The position numbers and the translations under genes were made by a program. Below, piece by piece: positions 45,637 to 58,100 of a stretch of 64,000 bases of DNA. Position 1 is the first letter of the stretch, and each line of letters starts with the position of its first letter. Source of the DNA: Pleurodeles waltl (Eukaryota; Chordata; Amphibia; Caudata; Salamandridae); the NCBI RefSeq assembly GCF_031143425.1, contig NC_090439.1, positions 356,184,027 through 356,248,026 on the forward strand, in the 5' to 3' direction. The notes beneath the pieces were generated by a model that was not told where the DNA came from, searched no databases, and saw nothing but the letters and a program-made list of their open reading frames with translations.

Positions 45637-48600
45637 GGTGTATAACTCACTCGTTGTGTCACAACATACAAGGTCTTGTAGCCAGTAATTGATGTTAGGC
45701 TGGCGACTACTGCCCCATAACATTGTCAGTCACTGTTTCACTATGAGGAGTGTCATTGCAGCAAAGACTCTCTGGTGTGGACAAAGGGGCTTGACATAAC
45801 TCAGGAGTGCAATGGCAGGGTCGGAATCTATGACACAATCCTGCATTGTGGATAATGTGTAAAAATATCCTGCCAATATTCCTGTATGACAGTGCATTTT
45901 CATGTGAGATGCAAGAAATCAGCCTGGTTGGCCATGCACCTGGGGCAGTGATGTGATTGGGAAGGGTCAATCTGAGCCAAGAAATGGGGAGTGACATGTG
46001 TAATGTGTAGGAACCTATAAATAATGAGCTCATGCCTGCTATTGATTGACTCTAATTTAGGCCCTGATTTATACTTTTTGGTGCAAAACTGCACTAAAAA
46101 GGCCATAGAGTCATTTTTTGTACTGGAACGCCTACTTTGCATCTCATTGACGCAAAGCAGTATCCATGTCCAAAAAATTACTTTTACTCCATAAATTTGG
46201 TGCTAGACAGGTCTAGCGCCAAAGTACAAATATGGAGTTAGTTTTGCACTGAATTTGCGTAAAGAAAATGATGCAAATTTGGCGCAAAACAAGTATAAAT
46301 ATGCCCCTTAGTTTGTAAACAGCAGTATTGCCATATTTTTTCAGAAATAGGGATATCTAGATCTCGTTCCCTGGCCAAACGGGCCACGACATAGGGCATG
46401 GGTCACAGGTCGAGTCTAGCATAGTACAGACGGGACACCAGTTTAGTGTTATCTGCTGCAGTAATTACCAAAGTGAGTGGTTGAAAATGAGGTCGCTCTT
46501 CAGGAAAGGTGGGCAGTGCTTCCCTCAAAGTACTTAGGAGTCAGAGGCATGTCAAATAGTCCATAGGAGATGACGTGCCCTCTGTCTCAAATGTGGAACA
46601 CACATCCAGCTTGCAATTCATGAAAAGATCACCCGCCATATGAATACGATGTGCAGTCAATCTACATTATAATAATGTTCCCTGAGTCAATGACAACAAT
46701 GGCTTCCCTTGAATGGGACTATCTGGTGAGGATAAGGTGCCATAACCTAGGTATTTCTGAAGTCACGCCCACACCCAACATGTTGTAGATATGGAATGGT
46801 TATCCCAGGATTCTCAAAGTAAGCCTTTTGGCAATATGGAGGAAAGTGGAAGTAGATCCACCTGATGCCTCTCGGGCTTTAGGGAGAGGAGTCTGGCATC
46901 AGGGTGATACCAATGATAGAAGAAATGACATTGGGCCACCAGGTAATAAAGATATAGATCTGGTACACCCTCCTTTCAAGTAGGGAAGGGTGAGTATTTC
47001 CCATTTGATTCTAGGGGCAGCTATTGGCCCAGATCAGACATGTCAGTAAGGTGCGTACCATTGAAAAGAAGGAAATAATCAGTGGTATAGGGATATTGAG
47101 GAATAAATAAAGCAGCGTGGAGCACAACATTTTCATAATTGCGATGCGTCCAGCAATGGACAGTGGAAGGCAAATTCATTTATCAGCTTGAGTGGTGAGG
47201 GGAGCAATGGTGGGGCCGATAGTTCGTCTGTTTACCTCCTCCCTTTTGGTGGTGTAAAAAGATGCCCAGATACTTAGGGGAATCATCACACTATTTGAGA
47301 GGGTAGTCCAGAGGGCACGGGGCAGTGGCGTCTGTAAGCAGAAAAAGTTCTGACTTGTGCCAATACATTAATAGGCAAAAAAGGGTACCAAAATTGAATA
47401 ATTTTTTGGATAAGTGGGGCGAGGAGAGTGACAGGGTCTATCAGGAATAGCAGTATGCCATCAGCATACACCGTAGTTAACCCGGAGCCCTGTTGGAAAT
47501 GGAGTCCCCCATGTGAATGTCGTCCTTGAAGATGCTGTATTAACGGGTCTAAAGCAATAATAAATAAAAGAGGGGAAAGGGGCAGCCTTGCCAGGTTCCT
47601 CAGAATATGTTAAAGGTGTCCGTAACATGACTGTTAACCTTGAGACTAGCAATTGGATTGGCATAGAGTAGCCAAAAAGGTTTACTGAGTGTCACCCATA
47701 GGAATGGCCATTTGATAGAATTGAAGGCTTTCTCGTCATCTAAAAGGATGACAGCAGCCTGTAGAGTCAGATTAAGCTGGTTCAATATTGCAAGAATAGT
47801 ACGTAAATTTATAGCCGTAGAGCGGTATGGCACAAAGACAGTTTGAAGAGGGAAGATTAAATGTTCCATTTGGAGGGCCAGGCCAGTTGCAAGAACTTTT
47901 GCCAGAATTTTATTATCAAAACTAAGGAGTGACAGCAGCCTGTAGGTGGCGCAAAGGTACAGAGATTTGCCTGGTTTATGAAGGAGGGTTTCTACAGCTT
48001 CCCGCATAGACAGGGGGAGGGCACTATCCTCAAGTGAGTCAGAATATACTTCAATAAGGTGTGAATTAGCAACGCCTTAAAGGCCTTGTAAAAATGGCCA
48101 GTTAGGCCATTTAGGCCAGTGGCCTTAGAGCTACCTAGTGCATCAATAATTTGGGAAATTTCCTCGGATCTAATCAGGGTGGCAAGAAATTGCTGTTGGC
48201 CATCAGCGGGCCAGAGCATAGCCACCTCAGAAAGATAAGTTGCGATCTCTCGGTCACCCTCCGCACATCTGTGGTGTAAAGTGCGCGATAATAATCTAGG
48301 AGTGTATGCTCGATATTATCATCCCCGTTGATCATTTCACCATTAGGCGCATGTAGGCTGGTGATGTACATGGACTGATAATTTGGTTGTAATATTTGGG
48401 CTAAGGTGTGGCCAGGTCGATCTTACTCGCCATTACCATCGAGCATGGGCATATTTGCTAAGATATTTTACTTCATGATCTGCCAGATCATGAAATTCCT
48501 GTACTAGAAGCAACTGCCTGTGCACCAGGGATATTCTGAACCCAAACATAGTCATGTTGTCAATATCTTGGAGCTCCTGCTCCACGTGGGCTAAATCCCC

Positions 48601-49500
48601 ACATATGCATCTCAGGACTCCTGAATGTTTGGATATCCAAACCGCCCTAAAATAAGCCTTAAAAGTGTCTCATATCACAGCCTGCCTAGTGACGGAGCCC
48701 GAGTTCAAAGAGAAGTACTCAGTGATGGACGTGAGAAGGTCCAATTTAAATGCAGCATCCTGAAGAGATAGTTCTTGGAAATACCATTGTATGGTAGTGG
48801 CTTGTTGGTATGGGAGTGACAGAGTTAGGTGGATAGGGGCATGGTCTGAGATTGTTTGTGGGAGATGTTCCACGCTTTGTATCCAGAGGGAAATTTTGGG
48901 CATGATGAACTAGTAATCTAGACATGACCATGTATCATGGAGGGACAAGAGAATATATAGTCTTTAGTAGTAAGGTGTCGACTATGCCATGCATCCGAGA
49001 GATGATGTTCGACCAGTAGTTCCTGGAGTGCCCGAAGTGAATAAGGTTTAAGACTGGTCAGAGATCCAATAGAATCCAATAGAGGATTATATGCCAAGTT
49101 AAGATCACCCCAAAGGAGAATAAGATTGGCAGGTTTATGAGCGATGAGGGTGGCCATTGTGTGAAGAATTCTGGGGTATCCACATCTGGAGCATATACAT
49201 TTACAAGCAGGATAGCTCTGCCAGCTAGTGTACCATGGACCAGCAGGTAACGACCCTCTGTATCAGAAGTATGGGAATGATGTATAAAGGGTATGGAATT
49301 ATATATCAAATACACTCTCCACGAGAGTACGAGCTATAGTATGAAAAATAGCATTGACTTCCCGATGAGTTGAGTTACTTACAAGTGTCTCCAGGGGAAA
49401 GGTGATTTTTTTGGAAGAAGGGCAATGTTATGTGATGTCTAGTGAGGAACACCAACAATTGTTTACCATTTGTAGGATTATTCAGGCCACAGATATTCAA
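45637..49500 (-). pseudogene. L1-like ORF2: endonuclease, RT, C-terminal domain
   Basis: Endonuclease pieces are at 48670-49315 (LLWGDLNLAYNPLLDS, TISDHAPIHLTL). RT is at 47286-48225 (GSSKATGLNGLTGHFYK, TYRLLSLLSFDNKILAKVL, AVILLDDEKAFNSIKWPFL). The catalytic block reads YADGILLFL, with YADD changed to YADG. The C-terminal Cys/His motif is at 45900-46050 (CPRCMANQADFLHL) next to FLAQIDPSQSH. Numerous stops and frame changes are present, and a MITE interrupts 46060-46307. Confidence 0.75.
46060..46307. mobile_element. Harbinger-like MITE, 248 bp, TTA target duplication
   Basis: It starts GGCCCTGATTTATACTTTTTGG and ends CAAGTATAAATATGCCCC, an imperfect inverted pair sharing TTTATACTT. TTA flanks both sides (46057-46059 and 46308-46310). 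A 3-bp TTA/TWA duplication is characteristic of PIF/Harbinger. Both internal halves carry GCGCAAA/TTTGCGC-type motifs. It lies within L1-like ORF2. Confidence 0.75.
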
Positions 49501-49964
49501 CGTGAGGCTGTGGACCTGTATTGAACTAGAGGGTGCAAATGGCATATGAGGAAGGAGAGGAGGTAAAGGAGTGACATATACCTGTGCTTGTGCATTGATA
49601 TGTCAGCAAAACATACAATGTAGAAGGTCAGCATGGTGACAAAGAACGTAAAACTAACAAATAAATTCCCGCCCCCTCCGTCCCACCCATACAGGATAAT
49701 GAACCATCCAGTAAATCCAAAAACAAAAAACAACATTCCATAGTAACATGTTGGTGTTACCACGGGGAGAGACACAGTTCTGAGTGGTGTGGGCTACTAC
49801 ATGTATAGCTGTAGGGGAGAAATGGGAGTTGCCAGCCCTGGCCAGCAACGGGTAACTAAGTGACAGTGGCAGCAGCATACAGAGTTTTCCTGCAATTATC
49901 AAAGCCCAAGTGGAGCTCATCAATAGAATTGTAGAGTGTGCTGGCCCTCATTCAGGAGTACAGT

Positions 49965-50873
49965 TCACAGAGAAGACTGGAGATAAGGTATGGTCTGGTG
50001 AGGTACACTTAGATGTGCAATGAGCTGAGTAAGAGGAGCAGTAATCCTGGGCTTCACTAGGGGTGTCAAATATTCAAAATTTCTTGTCAGTTTCAACTCG
50101 CATTCTGGCTGGGTATAGCATGACTGCAATTTTTTAGCATCATAATAATTCCAGTGTGCCTCTAGGACGGTGCTGGTAAAATCAGGACACAGAGAGACCA
50201 CAGAGCCCTGGTACTATAGGAGACCTTTCTCATGAGAAAAGGGGAGTGTGATGTCCCGATCTTTGTAATTTAACAGACAAACAATAAGTGGACATGGCAG
50301 GGCCCCTGCTGGTGGTCGGAGTACAAGGGAGTGGTGGGCTCTCTCAACTGAAAACATAAGGGAGAAGCTATCTCGACTGAACAGTTACTCCAGGAACCAC
50401 TCAACAAATGTGTCTGCACATTCCATGTTGGTGGTTTCTGTGATCCTGAATATCCAAATGTTGTTTTCTCATTTTTAATCACAAAAGTTTCCAATATGTG
50501 CTCCATCTTGTCCAGACATTTAGCCACAGAACCGGTCCCTTATTCAATTGCGGAGATACAACCCTCAGCATCATCAATACTGGTTTTCTGTTGACCCAGG
50601 CTTTCCCCATATGGTTGATGCAGCCAGTTAGAGTGTCAAAACGTGCTTCAATGGACCTGAAGCCAGCTTTGAGCTCTGGCAATATCACAGCCATGCCATC
50701 ATAGGTGCCGGGGTCCTGTCCTCTTTTCTTGCTTGGAGAGCTTCCATATCAGACTGAGCATCGGGGGGCTGAGATTTTGATTGTTCAAACAGCAGCTTAC
50801 TCTGTTGAGGGTGGTCACGGCCCATCACAGCTAGGTAATTTGGCAAAGGAGGGTTGTATAGACACCTTGACAC
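49965..50873 (-). pseudogene. L1-like ORF1 (RNA-binding protein) remnant
   Basis: Four frame segments in order resemble an L1-type ORF1 protein: a polar N-terminus (50685-50873), a helical segment likely to be a coiled coil (50479-50694, MAVILPELKAGFRSIEARFD), a central part (50270-50527) and a C-terminal basic part (49965-50201, LCPDFTSTVLEAHWNYYDAKKL). ORF1p trimerises and coats the RNA. The assignment depends on position upstream of ORF2 and overall character; sequence identity is weak. Confidence 0.5.
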
Positions 50874-51220
50874 TGACTCAGTACAATGCCTGGGTATGCC
50901 TTAGATGTCCCACGGAGTGCTGTTTGAAAGAGGGAGTGATTGAGCCGCTGCGTTGCGCAGTGGTGAGACAGCAGTGGGGCCTAAAGAAAAAGGTTACATA
51001 TATAGAGGCAGCAATGGGAGCACACCTTATGGGTTTCTAGGAGGAGAAAGACTGGTGTGGCCCTTCTTCCAGTCTCAGCATTAGCACATGCACCACATAC
51101 AGTGCAGTACTTGGGCCCCAATCGGGACAGCGCATGCAGATGATGAAATGCTCTTCTGCCAGCAGTTTATGTTGAGAACATAATGGTCAAGTCATCGCAG
51201 GGGAATGGAAGTGGTGTTAT

Positions 51221-51834
51221 AGTTAGGTATAGTAATATTGTTTTACTTTACAATAAAATAACCTTAGAAATTTACTGAAAAACAAAGGTTAAAGGGACCA
51301 TATAGTTAGGTTAAATGGTCAGTTAAAACATACATTTTTAAACTAACAAAGCCATTGAAATTCACCAGTTATAATTATTTCAATTAACTATAACTTGAGT
51401 CCTAAAGTCACCATTACTTGTGCCCTCACCATACATAGTCTTGTTATTAATGATATGATTTCAAGTGTTGTAGTGTCTTTTCATAGAAATTTCATAGGTC
51501 ATGTCATGAGTGATGTAATATGTGGGGTAATTAGCACAGCATGGTGAGGGCCTCCAACCCCACAACGTGCATGTCCATTAGCCATGCGTAATGTGTGTTG
51601 GCCATGGGCCAGGCCCTATGTCAAACACCCAGCTGTGCATGGCATGTTTGCAGCTGAGAGTTGGGCGCAGGGCCTGGTATCAAAACTTTCATGGGCGCAC
51701 TTCACTGAATATGAGGGGTATCATTTTAAGTACAGCAGAGATACTGACTTTGTCAAAGGGTCAGAAAAACAAAATATAAAAATGGGCCTACTGACTTTAT
51801 GAAGGGTCAGAATATCAACATACATAAAACAGAT
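51221..51834. other. Unassigned non-coding region
   Basis: AT-rich DNA after the L1-like 5' region, with no gene recognised. A TTAGGTATAGTAATATTG / ATAGTTAGGTTAAATGG repeat-like text near 51220-51330 may be part of another dispersed repeat. Confidence 0.45.
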
Positions 51835-53239
51835 TGTTAGAACTGGGGTTTTTGCTTGTCAGGGTATGCACCCTGTACAACGTCTAGTCAGGGTAAGTCA
51901 GATAACCTGTGCTCACCGCCTGGTAGCTTGACGCAGAGCAGTCAGGCTTATCTTAAGAGGCAATGTGTAAAGTATTTGTGGAATTCACACACAGTAACAC
52001 AATGAAAACATCACAAAAAGACTCCACACAGGTTTAGAAAAATAGAGAATATTTATCTGAGTAAAAAAAAAGACCAAAATGACAAAAGTCCAATAAGTAA
52101 AAGTCGAGGTATTCATTTTTAAAGATTAAATGAAAAATAGTGCTTAGAAGTCACTAGAAGTAAATGGATTAATTGAGGTTGAGAGGGATCTGTGCAAATC
52201 TAAAGTTCAGGCTGATTGTGAAGGAGGATAGGCTGGCTACAGAACCCCCACAGGGTCTGTTGAAGAAATACCATTTATGGAGCAAATGGTGACATTGCAT
52301 GGAAAATATCACCTTCACATTTGCTCCTCAGTCAGGTCCCTGATCGGCGTCGAGCTCTGAAGAGATGAATGCAATGCATCATTGTCGAGCCACACAGAGT
52401 ATAGTCATCGAGCTGCAAAGGCAGTAGATCCGCTTTCGTTGAACAGCCTCTCCGTCATCGTCGAAGGGGTGATGCGTTGGTTCTGACCGGCACAGTGGTG
52501 ACGATGCATCAGTTTTTGCAGAAATCAGCTGCAGAAGCCAATTCTGAGGCCTCAGACTGGAGTGGGCACCTCAGGTAAGGGCAAAGGTAGGGCTCACAGA
52601 TGGCAGAATTCAGAAGCGCCAGGAGTGTTGCAGGCAGTCTTTGATGTCCCTGACACTGCAGAAGAACAGTGGGCAAGATGACATGACCTTGGAGTCACTC
52701 TGGGTTCAATTGAGATGGATCCAGTCCTTGTCTTGAGCAGGGCAGAGATTAGCAGTAGGCAGAAGGGCAGCTCTGCAAAGCAGAGAAGCAGTTCCTTGGA
52801 ACAGTCAGTCCAGGCAAAGTGACATCCTTGCATCACAGCAGTCCTTAATCCAGTAGAGGTCTTCCCAGGTCCAGTAGTAAACTGATCTGGTGAGGTCAGA
52901 GACACAACTCTTATACCCCAATGTGCCTTTTAATTTTGAGTGACTTCGAAGAAGTGTCTTTGAAGTGCACAGAGATGATTTCTTCCTAGCCAGTAAGGGG
53001 GTGATCATTTGGGGACAAGCACTTCCCTATTCAAGTGTGCCAGCTCCCGTCCACCCTTCGTGCTCAGGAATGCCCATCAGAATCTAGATCAATTCAGATG
53101 AATCCTTTGCCACACTCACCCTGTTTGTGGCTAACTAGAGAGAATGCACAAAATGTAGCTGTTATCTACCCCAAATGTGTATTAGAGACAGGCTTCAAGG
53201 CACACAGAGCAGGAAGGGCAGAGAAATACCCACTTTCTA
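51835..53239 (+). mobile_element. LTR fragment related to the solo LTR at 11257
   Basis: It starts TGTTAGAACTGGGGT and shares, in order, CTAGTCAGGGTAAGTCA, CTGGTAGCTTG, GGCAATGTGTAAAGTATTTGTG and AATATTTATCTGA with 11257-11515. It stops near 53239 after ACCCACTTTCTAC, the counterpart of 12325-12337, so the last third is missing where the Penelope-like sequence begins. No coding recognised. Confidence 0.7.
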
Positions 53240-53690
53240 CAAATTCAATCCAAAATAGTCATAATGTCGAGGTAGTCTCCGTTTGTATCTCTCATATGAG
53301 ATCTAATCTAAAGTAAGCTTCGGAAAACAGCTGCTTTATGATACGGGAACGCTGCAGGGTGAATTGGATTGAATGTATGACACTAAGCCCTGATGAAGTC
53401 CTTAAGAGAGAAACTTCTCAGAGGATGAAACACGTGTTGGCTGTTCTTATGGAGGATATTAGAACATTATGAATAAAACTGGACTCTGAGACAAACACGA
53501 GTTTGTTGTCAATTTACGAAGAAGACTGGACATTTTAGTAACTTCTAATTTTGATATCACGAGTGCTCTGACACCTATTCTTTTTCTGTTTTGTTTCCCT
53601 TGAAACATTGGAGGACTAAGGAAGATCCTCCTGTCAGAAGCACCGTGCCATGAACGGAATGTGTTATTACTTTGATGGATTCACTGTGAG
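53240..53690 (+). mobile_element. Penelope-like terminal fragment
   Basis: It contains a hammerhead-like ribozyme motif at 53386-53442 with the GAAACACG...TTG text also found downstream of the GIY-YIG remnant at 62426-63300. Penelope-like elements carry hammerhead motifs in their terminal repeats. It truncates the env of the provirus at about 53690 and the LTR fragment at 53239. The exact edges and identity are inferred. Confidence 0.5.
53386..53442 (+). ncRNA. Hammerhead-like ribozyme motif (type I, Penelope style)
   Basis: The core CTGATGA is at 53390-53396 and GAAA at 53427-53430. Stem I is AGCC (53386-53389) with GGCT (53439-53442). Stem II is GTCCTT (53398-53403) with GGAGGAT-side bases 53421-53426, plus an upper GAGA/TCTC helix (53406-53409 with 53416-53419). 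Stem III is the tiny self-complementary CAC/GTG (53431-53436), followed by TT and the predicted cleavage after 53438. Deviations are one extra A at 53397 before stem II, a G-T closing pair, and U rather than C at the cleavage base. Activity is uncertain. Confidence 0.55.
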
Positions 53691-55131
53691 CGCCCTAATC
53701 CTATGAATATCTTCCTTGTTGGCACTGTTTTGACCAGGCGGAAACAAGGGCCCAAAACCATCCAGAAAAAGTCCAAGTACCAGTCTCTGTGTGGATTTCT
53801 GCAGCAATTTTATGTAATTTAGATATTGCATCATATACTGAAGGTGAGTGATCGGGAATGAAAACACAGCAACTACTACCGATGATGCGACATGCACCAC
53901 CTCGGTCAGCTAATATCACATCAAGTACCATACGATTTTGGAGCGCTACAATCCTCGCAATTTGGAGCTCCTCAGTAATATTCCCAAGTGCCAGAGCTGC
54001 CTGATTGGTAACAGCTTCCACAACCCTAGTCAATCGTCTCACTTTCCTACAGTTTAACGCAGCACCCACAAAGGGGAACAATCCTAAATTAAAATCAACA
54101 TATTGTTGCAGGCTAGTATCCGTTTGGTCTACCTCATTTGTACTTATTTCCCTTTTATATCTATTGTTAATGATGTAATTGAACAGTTTAAAATCTCGGT
54201 GATATGATGCAGGGGCCAAAAACACAGGGGGTAATAGAAAAGATACATAACACACACCTGACCACCCAACAGGTAGTTGGTAATATCCATAGTTACCACA
54301 AACAAAATATGTGTTATGTGAAGCTGTAAAACTACTATTATGTACACCCTCAATAGTTAAAATCAAGGTACAATCGCTTATCCCTACTGGAATTCGTCCA
54401 ATGCTACGTATACATAAATCTGCTTTAGTTTTTGTAACAGAAATCACAAATTGTTATTTCTTGTCAGAGTCTCTTATATTTGTGAAGACATATGGTATTG
54501 AAACATTGTCCGGTTGATACTCTTCCCATTTAGTTCCTTTGGCTTGGGGATACCCATCTTTGTCTTGGTAGCATACTTTATTAAGGCGAAAAAGAAGTCC
54601 GCCCTCTGTACGTTTTCCAGATGCAAACAAAAGCGTGTACCAAGCTTGACATGAACCATTGTGTGAAAAAGGAAGAGGAATGAAAGGTGTTCCTCCTTTC
54701 TTTTGATGCGCAGGTATCATTCCACATACCCAACAGTTAGTAGTATTTGTAGCATTATGAGTATGATGCAACATCTGAATGAAAGTATTATTGAAGTACG
54801 ATTGACGGTGCTTCTGCTCCTGATAGGGAAGCGTAAAGTAATAGTGATCCTCTGGTACTGCAGTAGTGGCAACAAAAAACTCACGAGCAGGAGCCTTCTT
54901 TTCAACAAACCAGGTGATTGTTGCTGTAACCACCAAAACAACAACAAACCCCATAGTACTAATGATCAGTTTGTTATTCATTTTAGCAACAGTGATAATC
55001 GACCCTTTCAGAAATGGATTAAAAACAATTGTTGGAGCTCTTATCCCTGGGCAGCCGCTGATTTCTTCACCACGGGCCAAGACGGGTGTCACTACTCTAA
55101 TGCATGGCTGATCCCCCCCCCCTTGCCACAT
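53691..55131 (-). pseudogene. env: env of class I-like provirus (one stop, C-terminus lost)
   Basis: ATG at 55131-55129 overlaps the pol end by about 40 bases in another frame. The surface part has an internal hydrophobic segment (IISTMGFVVVLVVTATITWF), several N-glycosylation sequons and a CXXC-type NCWVCG. A TAA at 54454-54456 interrupts it. The same frame continues with a furin-like RYKR at about 54152-54163, a hydrophobic fusion-peptide-like segment (LGLFPFVGAALN), LQNRMVLD and CRIIGSSCC, the CX6CC motif that links to surface CXXC in gamma-type envelopes. The frame ends near 53701, before a full anchor and tail. Described only as an old broken copy. Confidence 0.8.
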
Positions 55132-58100
55132 TGGCTCTCCGTTTCACTAACCCAGGGCGGTAGCTCAACCAGTTTGTTTAAAAAAAAATCAGATTCTTTC
55201 CTCCGTCTTAAATTATATCGCGACACTCCAGAAGTCATATGGTCCGGGAAGACCTCTGCAGATTCGTCAGGTAATATAGCACGGCCTTTCTCCGTAGTCA
55301 AAATCTCTCGATGATCGGTCAGCACAGCAGGTTCCACCAAGGTAGGTAGCACTCTCTTGCAGTGAGTACTATGGACCCAATTCTTTCGGTTCGTCACTCG
55401 AACTGCTGTCCTTGTCGCAAGGAGCACCTGTTCTGGGCATCGCCACCTTGGTTCCAAGCTGCTTGATCTTTCAAAGGACTTAATCATCACCTGGTCACCA
55501 GGTCGGAGTTCATGGCCTTCACCTGTAGATCTGTCAGGAAGTGCTTCTCGAACCTGTTGATGAATAGAAACCAAATTGTCGGTTAACTGTGCCAAATAAT
55601 CATTCATCAGGACACAAGGTACATCATATACAGATTTTGGCTTAGGAACTCCCCAAATATTCATTGGCCTTCCGAATACTATTTCGTATGGGCTAAGGCC
55701 GAGTCGAGAGTGTGGCACTGACCTAATAGACAATAATGCCAACGTTAATGCATCCGGACAAGTTAAGGATGTGGAAGCCTGTATCTTCGCTAACTTCAGC
55801 TTCAAAGTAGCATTATACCTTTCCACCAACCCTGCTGATTGTGGGTGGAAAACCGCATGGAACTTCTGTTTGATCCCTAATCCTTTCAGGACATACTTAG
55901 TAACTTCCCCAACAAAATGAGATACGTTATCACTCCATAAAAGTCTGCAAACACCAAACCTAGGGAAAAATTCTTTCAAAATCACCTTTGCTGTGGTAAT
56001 GGCAGTATTATCCTTTGTGGGGTACTCCTCTATCCATTTACTGAAGGCACAAACCACCACCAAGACATACTTTAAATTGCTGCAGCGTTCAAGCTGAATA
56101 TAATCCATTTGTAGAACTTCAAAAGGTGCAGTTGGTGTAGCAAACCCTCCCGCAGGAGTACGTGTCCCTTTTCCAGGATTGTCTTGTAAACAGATCAAAC
56201 AAGACTGTACTACTCTCTTAGCTGTACTGGAAATTTCTGGATGCTCCTAAACTTGCGTAAGCAACTTCGTTATTGTTGAAGCTCCAACATGTGCCAGCCC
56301 ATGTGCCATCTGAACCATAGGTTGTACAAAAGCTATAGGCAATTTCCATTCATCCATCTGCTTATTCCACCAACAGCCCTCATCATCCAATTCTCCATCT
56401 TCAGACCATTGCTCACGTTCTTACACAGAAGCAGATTTCTGTATATCTAATACGTCTTGTCTAGCATTATGCCAACGTTCAGCTTGTGACTTCACTACAT
56501 ACATAGAAGTAGTACTTCTCTTCATCGCAGTCTCACATGTTACGCGGTCTGCAAGAGCATTACCTTGCCCTATCTTATCGATCACTTTCTTATGTGCACT
56601 ACATTTCACAATAGCTAGTTTCTTTGGATATGTCAATGCAGTCAAGAGGTTATGCACTAATTCTCCGTGCATTATCTGCATCCCGTGGGACGTGAGAAAG
56701 CCTCTCTCCTTCCAAAGCAAACCAAAATCATGAGCCACTCCAAAAGCATAGCGGCTGTCTGTATAAATGTTCACACATAAGTCAGTACTAAGCTCACATG
56801 CTCGTGTCAAAGCTCTATTAATTCAGCTGCTTGAGCTGACTTCTGTGGTATACGAGCTGTCTCCACTACCGTGTGTATTGTGGTGATTGCATATGCAGCT
56901 GAGGTCGTACCATCTGGCAACTTCAAACAAGACCCATCAACCCACAATTCCCCATCTATATCTGGAAGGGGCGTATCTTGTAAATCAATACGATCCTTTG
57001 TCTGTTCTTCGTTAAGGAATATACAATCATGTGCTTCTTGTGACTGAGGCTGAGTCACCGGATATGGCAACAAAGTGGCTGGATTTAGTGTTGCACATCT
57101 CTTCAGTGTAATGTGAGGAGCCAGCAATGTCAACTCATATCCTGTTATACGGGCGCTAGTTAAATGTTGTGTCTTTGTTTGATTTAAAAGACCATCAACC
57201 ACATGGGGTACTAACACCAACAGCTTATGTGACAAAACTATCCCTTCACTTTGACGTATTGACACAGCTGTTGCGGCAACTGAACGAAAACACCCAGGCA
57301 ACGCTCGAGCGACAGTATCAAGTACTGCTGAAAAATATGCACAGGGACGCTGCTTATCGCCATGTGTCTGTACTAAAACTGACAATGCACATCCATCTTT
57401 CTCACGTATGTAAAGTGCAAAAGGCTTCATGTAATCTGGAGTACCTAACACTGGTGCGGAACAGAGGGCTTGTCGCAGCTGCCTGAAAGCAATCTCACAT
57501 TCATCTGTCCATGGGAGGGGCATTGGAGTATCTTTAGTCAAAAGTGCTAGCAAAGGTTTGACAATGTATAAAAAAAACTAATATCCATTGCCTACAAAAA
57601 GAAGTAAGACCAAGGAATGCCCGAACATCTTTCTGAGTAGAGGGTACTGGTGTGTCTAAAATTGCTTGAATACGATCTGATGTAAGTGCACGGCCCTCCT
57701 TAGACAAAAGGTGACCTAAATAGGTTACCTTTGGTCTACAATATTGCAATTTCTTTCGTGACACTTTATGATGGTGTGAAGCAAGAAAAGAAAGTAAGGA
57801 CAAAGTGCACTTTTCACATTGCTCAGGGGTATCAGCCGCCAACAAAATATCATCGACATATTGTATGAGAGCCACACCTTCAGGCAAAACAAAAGAATCA
57901 AGTTGTCGTTTTAACGCTTGACTATAAATACTTGGACTCTCCGTATAGCCTTGAGGAACTCCGCAAAATCTAAATGATCGTTTATTCAAAGTAAAACCAA
58001 ACAAATATCGGCTGTCAGGATGAATAGGGATTGAAAAGAAAGCATTCTTCAAGTCTATCACAGAGAACATAGTTGCTGTCGGGGGAACCAAAGTAAGGAG

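Larger units (their letters stand above)
42276..51220 (-). mobile_element. Second L1-like LINE, near full length, split by two insertions
   Basis: The minus-strand order is a 5' region (about 50880-51220), ORF1 (49965-50873), ORF2 (45637-49500, continuing at 42340-42585) and a 3' region to about 42276. A solo LTR (42591-45636) lies in the ORF2 C-terminal end and a MITE (46060-46307) lies a little upstream. Both inserts have exact target duplications. The element is heavily mutated. Its outer ends are approximate because no target duplication of its own was found. Confidence 0.7.

Noticed and set aside
49497..49923. Hydrophobic minus-strand frames (92 and 89 codons)
   Set aside because: They occupy the ORF1-ORF2 gap of the L1-like LINE and contain no motif; likely chance.
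54703..55314. 203-codon plus-strand frame
   Set aside because: It is antisense to the well-supported env and pol end of the provirus.
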